Positions 38,001 to 45,176 of a stretch of 64,000 bases of DNA are shown here, piece by piece. Made by a program: the position numbers and the translations under genes. Source of the stretch: Paenibacillus brasilensis (GTDB taxonomy: Bacteria; Bacillota; Bacilli; Paenibacillales; Paenibacillaceae). The notes beneath the pieces are model-generated. The model made no database searches and was not told where the DNA came from. It worked only from the letters and a program-made list of their open reading frames with translations. The DNA lies in NCBI RefSeq assembly GCF_009363115.1, contig NZ_CP045298.1, positions 124,001 through 188,000 of the forward strand, written 5' to 3'. Position 1 is the first letter of the stretch. Every line of letters starts with the position of its first letter.

Positions 38001-41000
38001 CCCTGGATTAAAGCCGCCACTTCCTCTTTGCGGACCACATCGACTCTCCGGTATTCCACTCGCGCACCGGCGGCCTCAAGCGCCTTTAACGCAGACTGCT
38101 TGTCTTCGTTAAGCGGGGATCTGCCGGTCAGAATCAGCGTCGCATGCTTGGCTTGACCGGCAATTTCGCCGGCAAATATAAGCCCGAGGCCTCCTGCGCC
38201 CCCCGTAATCAAATAGATTCCATGGTCCTTCCATAGCGGCTTCACTCTGGATGCTCCCGCGCTGATTTCACTCCAGACAGCCACCCGGCGCTTTCCGTCT
38301 ATATATTGAACCTGCTTATCCGCCAGGCTGCGGCTATTCTCATTCAGCTTGGCTATAAGACTTCCTGCATCTTCTCCCGGTTCTACTTCAATAAGCTGCC
38401 CCATAACCTTGGGATTTTCAAACTGCGCCGTATAAAGGATCCCTGACAGAGCACGGAATAGCTGCTGCTGGCCCCGGGCTGGAGCTACAAGCTGCAGAAG
38501 CGCCTTTTCCTTGGGCTTGGCCTTGAGGATACTCTTCACTTCGTCAAATATTCGTGCAGCATACCCCTGAAAGCGTTGATCCAGTTCTTCTTGCGCGGAT
38601 TGTAGAACCAGGCATTGGGCTTTCGGCATGTTGCCCTCCAGGTCCTCGCGCGAAATACCGCCGATTTCGCAGAGCGCTACTAAGCGGCTGCCGTAGCCAG
38701 AATCCCCAGTTCCCTCTATGGCCGCTTGTTCTTTCCAGCCGGGCTCCAGTAAAAGTGTTTCAATAGCCGCTGCTGGCTCAATCTGCCCCACCGCTCCATT
38801 CAAAGACCTGGTTATAAGTGCTTTCATCCGTACACAAACCGTCCCGTTGTCATCACAAAGGTCAATATCGAATTTCTGATCGATATCCTCTGCCTTGCCG
38901 CCATTGCTGTACCGGATGAACGCCCACATATTCGGGGCGCATGTGCTGAAAATCTCCAGCTCTTGAAGCGCCAAAGGCAGGCGGGGCTTGTCATCGACTG
39001 TACCGGCTGTCAGCGCGGCAGACGCCTTTAACGCAGCATTCATCAGCCCCGGATGCAGGACGAACCGGCTTTCCGTATCGGGTGCCGGAGACGGTAAACC
39101 AAGCCTTGCCAGGATCTGCCCTTCTCCCGCATGTACGCTCTCTATCCCATAGCGGGTCAAATCTTGACCGGCGGCTCCGGCTGTAAGCCCTTCAGCTGAA
39201 AGGATGCTTCTGCTGCACTCCTTCTGTACCGCTCGCAGATCCAGAGCCGGGGCTTTCGGAAGCGGGCAGGGGACGGCTATCCCCTGGCTGTATACGAGCT
39301 GCTTGGCATCTGCCTTTTCTAGTTCATCACTATATATCTCATAAGCAATCTCTCCGTTCTCCTCCGGGAACAGGCCAATGTTCAGCTGCACCGGCTGATT
39401 CCCCACAACGGCAGGCTGAGCCCATACGATATCCTTTAGCCGTATTCCGGCCTGTTCCTCGCTCCATGCTCCCGCCCCATGCTCCACCGCAGCCCGGGCC
39501 ATCTCAAGGTACGCTGCTCCGGGTATAATCCTCTGCCCATTAGCCGCATCGTTCTCCACGAAAAACTCCTTGCCCGTGAAGGTTGAAGTGAACCTTTGTT
39601 CCGAAAGATCGGACGTATTCCGGTGCAGCAGAGGATGAATCACGGAGATCTCCGCAGGGGCCACCCGGTTATTGCCGTTATTTTCACCGACTTTATCTAC
39701 CCAATAGCGTTCTTTTGCAAAAGGGTAGGTAGGAAGGCTGACTTTTCTCCGTTTAGCCGAGCCGTAGAGCTTGTTCCAGTCAATCATGACTCCCTTGACC
39801 CACAAATCTAAAAGCTTCGAATATTTCCCTTTGATCATCCAGGAATCGATTGCTGTTTGCATATCTTCATCCGCTGTGAAAATAGCCGAGGTCCCCTTAT
39901 TTTGCTTGACTTTTCCGCGGTATACATGCTCAATCCCATCCTGTCCCGCCGCCAAGCTCCGCAGCTTCTCCTTGAGCTGCCCGATGCTGTCTGCAATCAC
40001 TCCCAGCCGCTCTTCCATGGCCTCGCGCCCTGTCTGGAGAGTGTAAGCTATATCTGGAAGGTCTGCCTCCGTCCATGGCTGTTCCTCCATGGCGGCCAAC
40101 AATCTCTGTACCTGCTCCTTCAGCCGTTCCTCATTCTTAGCCGACAGCACAATGATTGCCGGCTTCTCCGGGGTAACGGCAGCCGAGGCCGCTTCTTGCT
40201 GTGCAGGAATATATTCTTCAAGCACCACGTGCGCATTGGAGCCTCCGGCCCCAAACGATGAGATTCCCGCCCGTCTGGGAACCTCCTGTCCATCTACTAC
40301 CGGCCGTTTCCAATGTTCTGTCTTCTCCTGTACAACAAAAGGAGTTTTAGAAAAATCAATATTTGGATTTAGACCTTCCCCGTGCATTATATTTTTGACA
40401 AGTGTTTGATGCTTCAGTTGTAATAGGATTTTGGTAACCTGCGCAATTCCCGCAGCAGCTTCTGCATGTCCAATATTCGATTTAATGGAGGAAATCGCGC
40501 AAAATCCGGTTTCATTTGTATATTTTTTATAGACATCCGTCAGCCCGGTGATCTCAATCGGATCTCCCAAAGCCGTCCCTGTTCCATGGGCTTCAATACA
40601 GCTAATTGTACGAGGATCTATTTCACTTCTCAGCAGAGCCTCTTCTATGGCCAAAGATTGTGAGACAGGGCTTGGTACGGTATACCCGTTGGTTCTTCCG
40701 CCGTGGCTGACAGCCGTTCCTTTGATAACACCATAGATTTGATCCCCGTCTTGTATGGCATCCTTCAGCGGCTTCAAGAAAATTGCGCCTACAGCCTCCG
40801 ACGGAACATAACCTGTACCGCCTTCAGAAAAGGCCCGGCATCTGCCATCCGCAGCATTGAATTGCCCCTGGGACAGTGTAATATACTTGCTGGGATGAAG
40901 AGATAAATTCACTCCACCGGCGATAGCCATTTTGGATTGTCCGTTACGAATGCTTTCACAAGCCAAATGAACGGCATAGAGCGAGGATGCGCAGGCCGTA

Positions 41001-44000
41001 TCTACGGTCAGGCTTGGGCCTGTAAAGTTCATAACATAAGAGACACGGTTGGCAATCGAGAAGATCTGGCTGTTCGCCATGAACATATCCTGACCGGCCC
41101 GGTATGCTGCTTCGGCCATATAAAGCTGGTAGTTGTTGAACGTTGCGCCTACAAATACGCCGATACGATTTCCATATCCATCCTTTTTCAACGATTCCCG
41201 CGTGTATCCTCCATCTTCCATGCACTCCCAGGCCACTTCCAGGAACAGCCGCTCCTGCGGGTCCATAAACATCGCATCTTTTGGAGAAATATTAAAAAAC
41301 AAGGGGTCAAAACAATCCGTGTGGTCTAAAAATCCTCCCCATTTACTATAGCTGAGTCCTCTTTCAACGGCTTTGATCCGGTCAGGTTCGTAAAATCCTT
41401 CCAGAGGCCACCGGTCTGAAGGAATCTCTGTAATGCAGTCCCTGCCATTATATATATTATCCCATAATTGCATTATATTTCTTGAATTTGGATATCTTCC
41501 AGCCACCCCAACTACAGCAATATCAATATACTCATTATTTTTACCAGATGAAAAATTACGGTTTCGGGAAGCCCTGGCAGCGAAGCGTATTGAAGCAAGT
41601 ACAGGGATTTCTTTGGCATATGCCGGCGCTTCATACTTGGGTTCTTCGATTATGGGTCTGTCCACCAGCTTGGAAACCGCATCCGGATCGTTCTCTGTCA
41701 AGTAATTTCCCAATGCCTGGATACTGTTATATTTATAAAATAAAGCGGCCTCCAGCTTTCCAGTCCATTGCTCGATCTTCCGGTTAAGTCTGGTAATCAG
41801 GATGGAGTCCAAACCCAACTGGTCAAAGGGCGCATCCGCATCCAGCCTGTTTACAGGAATTTGCGTAATCTCCGACATCAGTCCGCTCAGGTATTGAATA
41901 GCTGTATCAGTTAACCTCTGATTCGCTTCATCACTTGCTTCCAAAGATGGGGCCGAAGGATGCATACGGCTCTTAGCGGCTCTCTGCTCCATCCCTTCAT
42001 CCGTTATGTGCAGCTCTATTCCTTTCATCCGTACACAAACCGTTCCGTTGTCATCGCAGAGGTCAATATCGAATTTCTGCCTGGTATCCTCTGCCTTCCC
42101 GCTACTGCTGTACTGGATGAACGCCCACATATTCGGGGCGCATGTGCTGAAAATCTCCAGCTCCTGAAGCGCCAATGGCAGGCGGGGCTTGTCATCTACT
42201 GTACCGGCTGTCAGCGCGGCGGCTGCACTTAACGCCGCATTTATCAGCCCCGGATGAAGGACGAACCGGCTTTCCGAATCGCATGCAGGAGACGGCAAAC
42301 CAAGCTTCGCCAGAATTTGCCCTTCCCCCGCATGCACGCTCTCTATCCCATAGCGGGTCAAATCTTGACCGGCGGCTCCGGCTGTAAGCCCTTCGGCTGA
42401 CAGGAGGCTTCTGCCGCACGCCTGCTGTACCGCTTGCAGATCCAGGGCGGGGGCCTTAGGAAGCGGGCTGGGGACTGCTATTCCCTGGCTGTATACGAGC
42501 TGCTTGGCATCTGCCTTTTCCGGTTCATCACTATATATCTCATAAGCAATCTCTCCGTTCTCCTCCGGGAACAGGCCAATGTTAAGCTCAATCGGCTGAT
42601 TCCCCACAACGGCAGGCTGAGCCCAAACGATATCCTTTAGCCATATTCCGGCCTGTTCCCCGCTCCATGCTCCCGCCCCATGCTCCACCGCAGCCCGGGC
42701 CATCTCAAGGTACGCTGCTCCGGGGATCATTCGCTGCCCATTAGCCGCATCGTTCTCCACGAAAGGCTCCTTGCCCGTGAAGGTTGAACTGAAGCGTTGC
42801 TCCGAAAGGTCGGACGTATTCCGGTGCAGCAGAGGATGAATCACGGAGGCTTCGGCAGAGGCTGGCCAGTTATTGCCGTTATGTTCACCGATTTTGTCTA
42901 TCCAATAGCGTTCTTTTGCAAAAGGGTAGGTGGGAAGGCTGACTTTTCTCCGCATAGCCGAGCCGTAGAGCTTGTTCCAGTCGATCATGACCCCCTTGAC
43001 CCATAAATCCAACAGCTTCGAATATTTCCCTTTGACCAGCCAGGAATCGATGGCTGTTTGCATATCTTCATCCGCTGTGAAAATAGCCGAGGTTCCCTTA
43101 TTTTGCTTGACTTTCCCGCGATATACATGCTCAAGCCCATCCTGTCCCGCTGCAAAGCCCCACAGCTTCGCCTTGAGCTGCCCGATGCTGTCTACAATCA
43201 CTCCCAGCCGCTCTTCCATGGCCTCGCGCCCTGTCTGGAGAGTGTAGGCTATGTCCGCAAGGTCTGCATCCGTCCATGGCTGTTCCTCGATGGCGGCCAG
43301 CAATCTCTGGACCTGCGCCTTCAGCCCTTCCTCATTCTTGGCCGACAGCACAATGATGGCCGGCTTCTCCGGGGTAACGGCAGCCGAGGCCGCTTCCTGC
43401 TGTGCAGGAATATATTCCTCAAGCACCACGTGCGCGTTGGAGCCTCCGGCCCCAAACGAGGAAATTCCCGCCCGTCTTGGGACCTCCTGTCCATCTACGA
43501 CCGGCCGTTTCCAGTCGGCAAGCTCCTGCTGCACGGCAAAGGGCGTCTTGGCGAACTGGATATTGGGGTTCAATTCCTTCGCATGCAAGCTGGGCGCAAG
43601 CTTCCCGTGCTTCATTTGCAGCAGGATTTTAGTCACTCCCGCGATCCCCGCTGCCGCCTCCAAATGCCCGATATTGGATTTGACCGATCCAATCGCACAA
43701 TACCCGCTGTCCTGGGTATCTCTGCCAAACGCCTGGGTCAGCCCCGTGATTTCTATCGGATCGCCCAGCGCCGTTCCTGTCCCATGGGCTTCAATATAAC
43801 TGACGGTCCGCGCATGGATTCCGGCCTTGTCCAGCGCCGTGCGAATCAGCTCGGCCTGGGCCACCGGATTTGGCACGGTATACCCGTTCGTCTTGCCCCC
43901 GTGGTTGATGCTGGTGCTGCGGATCACCGCATAAATATGATCCCCGTCTGCGACTGCCTTGGACAAAGGCTTCAGCAGAACGCAGCCCACCCCTTCACCC

Positions 44001-45157
44001 GGGACAAAGCCGTTGCCTCCGCTGCCAAAGCTCTTGCACTGGCCGTCGGCCGAAAGCATCTGCTGTTCGCACAATATAACATAGCTGGAAGGATGCAGGT
44101 AAAGGTTAACCCCTCCGGCAATCGCCATTTCACATTCCTGCTGGTACAGATGCTCACACGCCTCATGAATGGCGGTTAATGACGAAGAGCACATCGTATC
44201 AATAGGCATGCTCGGACCTTGCAGGTTCAGCAAATAGGAAATCCGGTTGGCTACCGAGCTGAATGAAGTGTACGGGTGCATCTGCTCGCCCTGCTTCCAT
44301 AGCTCCGGGCCGTATAAATTAAAACCGGTCTTGGTGATCCCCGCAAAGACACCCACCTTGCCGTTATATTGTGATTTGATCCGTTCCCGGGTATATCCCG
44401 CATCCTCCAACACCTCCCAGCAGGATTGGACAAACAGCCGTTCCTGGGGGTCCATATTATGCGCTTCCCGTGGTGTAATATTGAAGAAGATCGGGTCAAA
44501 CTCCGCAAATCCGTCTATAAATCCGCCCCACTTGCTGTAGCTTTTCCCCTGCACTGCAGCCTCCTGGGGGTCCGGATGGAAGAATCCTTCCTTGGACCAG
44601 CGTTCTTCTGGAATTTCCGTGATGCAGTCTTGTCCCCGCTGCAGATTATCCCAATATTCCTGCAGGCTTCCGGCCTTGGGATAGCGTCCGCTGATTCCTA
44701 TAATCGCCACAGGTTCCCGTGCTGCGCTGTCCGTTACCGCAGCAGCAAAGCTGCGGGTTTGCTTCCTGCCTGCCTTTAATGAAGTCAGCACTGGAAATTC
44801 GTTATCGAACCTCTCTTCTTCCGAAGGTTCTTCAGGTATGGATTCGGCCATGTCTGCATATCCTGTCCATTTCACGCACACCTGCCGGTAGTCAGATATA
44901 AAATATTCCGCTAATTCCATCAAGGTCTGGTATTCATAGAACAGGGTCTTGGAAAGCTCCCCAAAGATATCGCCAAGCTTCTGGTTAAGCCGATTGATCA
45001 TAATCGAATCAATGCCATAGCTTTCCAAAGGCTCTTCAGCATCAATGCTATCCACTTGCATTTTTGTAGTATCCCCAAACAAGGTTTTAAGCTGATATAG
45101 GGTCATGTCCTTTAATGTTTCCAAGCTTAACCCTCCCGTAATATGGATTGACTTCAT
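29030..45157 (-). CDS. Trans-AT polyketide synthase PKS-3 with terminal thioesterase
   Basis: 5375-residue final megasynthase. Approximate domains: ACP 18-90; KS 148-586; dh 771-1050; ACP 1083-1153; KS 1210-1648; dh 1838-2115; KR 2137-2547; acp 2568-2646; ACP 2675-2757; KS 2815-3253; DH 3440-3723; KR 3753-4153; ACP 4181-4263; KS0 4320-4753; ACP 4957-5033; thioesterase 5057-5370 (nucleophile in GGYSLGG, His in SCHMTIF). Three KS keep Cys-His-His; the last has AAANGS for HGTGT. There is no AT; KS domains end in the LPTYPFxKxRYW linker of trans-AT enzymes. The first two dh have D for H and N for D. The start is ATG 45157, 19 bases after PKS-2; a TTG at 45124 with GGGAGGG upstream is an alternative. 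It completes and releases the chain. Confidence 0.93.
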   Translation of the reverse strand: MKSIHITGGLSLETLKDMTLYQLKTLFGDTTKMQVDSIDAEEPLESYGIDSIMINRLNQKLGDIFGELSKTLFYEYQTLMELAEYFISDYRQVCVKWTGYADMAESIPEEPSEEERFDNEFPVLTSLKAGRKQTRSFAAAVTDSAAREPVAIIGISGRYPKAGSLQEYWDNLQRGQDCITEIPEERWSKEGFFHPDPQEAAVQGKSYSKWGGFIDGFAEFDPIFFNITPREAHNMDPQERLFVQSCWEVLEDAGYTRERIKSQYNGKVGVFAGITKTGFNLYGPELWKQGEQMHPYTSFSSVANRISYLLNLQGPSMPIDTMCSSSLTAIHEACEHLYQQECEMAIAGGVNLYLHPSSYVILCEQQMLSADGQCKSFGSGGNGFVPGEGVGCVLLKPLSKAVADGDHIYAVIRSTSINHGGKTNGYTVPNPVAQAELIRTALDKAGIHARTVSYIEAHGTGTALGDPIEITGLTQAFGRDTQDSGYCAIGSVKSNIGHLEAAAGIAGVTKILLQMKHGKLAPSLHAKELNPNIQFAKTPFAVQQELADWKRPVVDGQEVPRRAGISSFGAGGSNAHVVLEEYIPAQQEAASAAVTPEKPAIIVLSAKNEEGLKAQVQRLLAAIEEQPWTDADLADIAYTLQTGREAMEERLGVIVDSIGQLKAKLWGFAAGQDGLEHVYRGKVKQNKGTSAIFTADEDMQTAIDSWLVKGKYSKLLDLWVKGVMIDWNKLYGSAMRRKVSLPTYPFAKERYWIDKIGEHNGNNWPASAEASVIHPLLHRNTSDLSEQRFSSTFTGKEPFVENDAANGQRMIPGAAYLEMARAAVEHGAGAWSGEQAGIWLKDIVWAQPAVVGNQPIELNIGLFPEENGEIAYEIYSDEPEKADAKQLVYSQGIAVPSPLPKAPALDLQAVQQACGRSLLSAEGLTAGAAGQDLTRYGIESVHAGEGQILAKLGLPSPACDSESRFVLHPGLINAALSAAAALTAGTVDDKPRLPLALQELEIFSTCAPNMWAFIQYSSSGKAEDTRQKFDIDLCDDNGTVCVRMKGIELHITDEGMEQRAAKSRMHPSAPSLEASDEANQRLTDTAIQYLSGLMSEITQIPVNRLDADAPFDQLGLDSILITRLNRKIEQWTGKLEAALFYKYNSIQALGNYLTENDPDAVSKLVDRPIIEEPKYEAPAYAKEIPVLASIRFAARASRNRNFSSGKNNEYIDIAVVGVAGRYPNSRNIMQLWDNIYNGRDCITEIPSDRWPLEGFYEPDRIKAVERGLSYSKWGGFLDHTDCFDPLFFNISPKDAMFMDPQERLFLEVAWECMEDGGYTRESLKKDGYGNRIGVFVGATFNNYQLYMAEAAYRAGQDMFMANSQIFSIANRVSYVMNFTGPSLTVDTACASSLYAVHLACESIRNGQSKMAIAGGVNLSLHPSKYITLSQGQFNAADGRCRAFSEGGTGYVPSEAVGAIFLKPLKDAIQDGDQIYGVIKGTAVSHGGRTNGYTVPSPVSQSLAIEEALLRSEIDPRTISCIEAHGTGTALGDPIEITGLTDVYKKYTNETGFCAISSIKSNIGHAEAAAGIAQVTKILLQLKHQTLVKNIMHGEGLNPNIDFSKTPFVVQEKTEHWKRPVVDGQEVPRRAGISSFGAGGSNAHVVLEEYIPAQQEAASAAVTPEKPAIIVLSAKNEERLKEQVQRLLAAMEEQPWTEADLPDIAYTLQTGREAMEERLGVIADSIGQLKEKLRSLAAGQDGIEHVYRGKVKQNKGTSAIFTADEDMQTAIDSWMIKGKYSKLLDLWVKGVMIDWNKLYGSAKRRKVSLPTYPFAKERYWVDKVGENNGNNRVAPAEISVIHPLLHRNTSDLSEQRFTSTFTGKEFFVENDAANGQRIIPGAAYLEMARAAVEHGAGAWSEEQAGIRLKDIVWAQPAVVGNQPVQLNIGLFPEENGEIAYEIYSDELEKADAKQLVYSQGIAVPCPLPKAPALDLRAVQKECSRSILSAEGLTAGAAGQDLTRYGIESVHAGEGQILARLGLPSPAPDTESRFVLHPGLMNAALKASAALTAGTVDDKPRLPLALQELEIFSTCAPNMWAFIRYSNGGKAEDIDQKFDIDLCDDNGTVCVRMKALITRSLNGAVGQIEPAAAIETLLLEPGWKEQAAIEGTGDSGYGSRLVALCEIGGISREDLEGNMPKAQCLVLQSAQEELDQRFQGYAARIFDEVKSILKAKPKEKALLQLVAPARGQQQLFRALSGILYTAQFENPKVMGQLIEVEPGEDAGSLIAKLNENSRSLADKQVQYIDGKRRVAVWSEISAGASRVKPLWKDHGIYLITGGAGGLGLIFAGEIAGQAKHATLILTGRSPLNEDKQSALKALEAAGARVEYRRVDVVRKEEVAALIQGIRNDYGALHGIIHGAGIIRDNFILRKTKEELQAVMAPKVSGLVNLDEASRDLPLDFFIFFSSMTGAVGNVGQADYAMANAFMDAYAGYRNSLVLLKQRQGRTLSVNWPLWKEGGMHVDEETEKVMMKDFGIAPMRTQTGVQALYHAFASGSDRVMVMEGNPVRLKEKFLPDSPAYSEAQNGALPEQVREDCIRRVARLLQTGTEDIDPDAEWNDYGLDVVALTGLVNELNQAYGLDWTYDIFLEYPTLRSLADDLLETCKGRLPRSVEGDASSAPAAQAVSASAIDTELLKEKTLHQLKVMFGDITKMRVDSIDGEESLESYGIDSIMINQLNQKLGDIFGELSKTLFYEYRTLLELAEYLVSDHSPGCLKWTGLTERVQALPERVQALPPHAAQGNFDHELPVLASRKAGRRKARSFTAGAPAAAAREPVAIIGISGRYPKAGSLQEYWDNLRRGQDCITEIPEERWSKEGFFQPDPQEAAAQGKSYSKWGGFIDGFAEFDPLFFNISPLEAHNMDPQERLFVQSCWEVLEDAGYTREQIRSQYNGKVGVFAGITKTGYDLYGPDLWKQGERVFPHTSFSSVANRISYLLNLQGPSMPIDTMCSSSLTAIHEACEHLYQQECEMAVAGGVNLYLHPSSYVGLCAQQMLSADGQCKSFGSGGNGFVPGEGVGCVLLKPLSKAVADGDHIYAVIRSTSINHGGKTNGYTVPNPVAQAELIRTALDKAGIHARTVSYIEAHGTGTALGDPIEITGLTQAFGRDTQDSGYCAIGSVKSNIGHLEAAAGIAGVTKILLQMKHGKLAPSLHAKELNPNIQFAKTPFAVQQELADWKRPVVDGQEVPRRAGISSFGAGGSNAHVVLEEYIPAQQEAASAAVTPEKPAIIVLSAKNEEGLKAQVQRLLAAIEEQPWTEGDLADIAYTLQTGREAMEERLGVLADSIGQLKAKLWGFAAGQDGIENLYRGQVKRNKDTLAALAVDEEMQETIEKWIQRGKYGKIADLWTKSLAFDWNKLYGSAKRRRVSLPTYPFAKERYWIDGIGEHNGNNRAVPTVETSVIHPLLHRNTSDLLEQRFTSTFTGKEFFLESHVVKGQRVLPGVAYLEMARAAVEHGAGALMEEDTGIRLKNIVWVRPIIAGAQPVQIHIGLFPEKDGEISYEIYSDFSDKEPIIYSQGHAVLNVVKEITTLNLTALQQQCNQGTFTSAQCYEAFRAIGFDYGPGHQAIENVYMGSGQLLAKLSLPPSVSATRGQFVIHPSLADAALQTSMCLMMGSHELKTAVPFALDEIEIFGSNTASMWAFVRYSRGSEEGDKIRKLDVDLCDDNGNIYMKLRGFTSRVFEGDADSEGASVNTGTLMLKPGWNEQQVLQGGLAPVYGQHVVILCGQDEAAREKIEAHINGVQCMILQSQQSNIDELFQIYTVEIFEKIQSILKERPKDMVLIQVVVPAREELQFLSGLTGLLKTAQLENPKLIGQLIEVESWEGSEGILEKLKENSRSPVDTRIRYQEGKRFVTAWSEIEAIRETAELPWKDRGIYLVTGGAGGLGLIFAKEIANKVKNPTLILTGRSLLGAIKQAKLDELKALDARVEYRQLDVTQREDVIDFIRSVQAEFGGINGIIHSAGVIKDNFILRKNKADLLEVLKPKVSGLLNLDHASMELPLDFFILFSSTAGCFGNVGQADYAVANAFMDAYARYRNTLTLSKQRQGQTLSINWPLWKDGGMSVNAEIEKTSEQNKGIVAMQTKTGIQALYKGLASGEPQVMVIEGDIRRFQETLERQLPLAEVVTTKPAVEATKGEPVIEQHLLHEKAVNYFKTLLSSVIKLPPHRIEADAPMEKYGIDSIMAMELTNKLEKPFGSLSRTLFFEYQSIQELTGHFLESHLDKLIELLGIKENAIEDGKNSKKNVAEPEPVKQLFNSHRRLRFTSSRMKSKPEKLPEDNDIAIIGLSGRYPGAKNIQEFWNNLRDGKDCITEIPGDRWDHSLYFDEARNTIGKTYCKWGGFIEDIDKFDPLFFNISPREAEIIDPLDRLFLETVWNALETCGYTRENLQRLYQANVGVFAGAMYHQYHSFDLDISKESAMAISSYSSIANRVSHFFNFQGPSVAIDTMCSSATIAIHMACESLIKGECQLAIAGGANLSIHPRKYLGLSQVQMLGSHTDSRSFGKGDGYLPSEGVGVVLLKPLSKARMDGDSILAVIKSTSTNHGGHTNGFSVPNPNAQAQLIENNFTKSGIDPRTVSYVEAAANGSALGDPIEITALNNAFRKFTTDQQFCVIGSVKSNIGHPEAVSGMAQLTKVILQLQHKKLVPSIKVDPLNPNINLDHTPFYLQKELIDWKRPVITMDGVEQEYPRRATVSSFGAGGSNAHLIIEEYQPEQEDVDVAPGQDSSSPEQLMVFSAKNAVRLQLVVRQMLEFLRLQDGYRLSDIAHTLQAGREAMECRLAMVVSSREELIEGMEAYLKSVTDHSGINASVPMYTGNYEADISAGIRSLLSGKLEEVLLQELIAENNLEKLALCWVQGSKIPWELLHSGKGARIVALPTYPFEKRRCWAEHQKATGLSVKLEVPEEVANEDTATEFESLSDQVMDILSIVLGMSPSELDINKPLEQYGFDSILLMSLFQQLQSRMEFSVTLDNLRESRTAQDIVNILKEKSAGVHEQTSIPKVTIIVPKDLSEYPEIIHLNESVHGQPVFWFHPGLGGVESYQGIARNSQRPFYGIQARGWMSEREPLQGISSMAEYYIQIIQAVQPEGPYDLGGYSLGGDIAYEVTRKLQKMGQKVNTIVMLDTLDSNALNALKNSDKDLILQTINVALISAMKQKSDEPPMLIHRDETNLELSDEVYLNELIELAKSRGLNKTTAQLHKMIQKHLDIQKSYKLDKFSVLPLLYPEEVTCYYFRNKGGKVYGDLEPYASTVPNFSQAVDGSKYWGDWEREIPKLYMIDVDPSCHMTIFDEPNVYEKILKLCKKLYFKKVVSDRYLKNLIENLQLSGTGSKAPV
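35160..38770 (-). repeat. Long direct repeat, copy 1 (KR-acp-ACP-KS of PKS-3)
   Basis: About 3.6 kb nearly identical at the base level to 46330-49940, with an offset of about 11.17 kb. It spans the second half of the dh linker, KR, serine-less acp, ACP, KS and the first part of the post-KS linker. One 21-base insertion distinguishes this copy. Confidence 0.93.
36835..36880 (-). repeat. 21-base tandem duplication in PKS-3
   Basis: GGCAGGGCTTGTACCCGCTC occurs twice in a row, adding ERVQALP to the linker between ACP and KS. The otherwise identical PKS-2 copy (near 47998-48020) has it once. Confidence 0.9.
38820..40290 (-). repeat. dh-linker repeat, copy 1 (PKS-3 module with KR)
   Basis: Nearly identical to 42020-43500: the inactive DH plus the preceding linker and KS tail. 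Both copies carry the same H-to-D and D-to-N replacements. Confidence 0.88.
42020..43500 (-). repeat. dh-linker repeat, copy 2 (PKS-3 module without KR)
   Basis: Partner of 38820-40290. The copies diverge right after the DH: here an ACP follows directly, there a KR. Confidence 0.88.
43150..44210 (-). repeat. Third copy of the KS 3' block
   Basis: The C-terminal two thirds of the first KS of PKS-3 (from the QGPSMPIDTMCSSS active site onward) is nearly identical to 35160-36220 and 46330-47380, whereas the N-terminal third of this KS is clearly diverged from the other two. Confidence 0.9.
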
Positions 45158-45176
45158 TGCAAAAGCATTCTTTCGC

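Noticed and set aside
29030..45157. Naming the product (for example a macrolactin-, bacillaene- or aurantinin-like compound)
   Set aside because: The module order does not match any cluster I can recall reliably, and the loading and trans-acting genes are outside the window.
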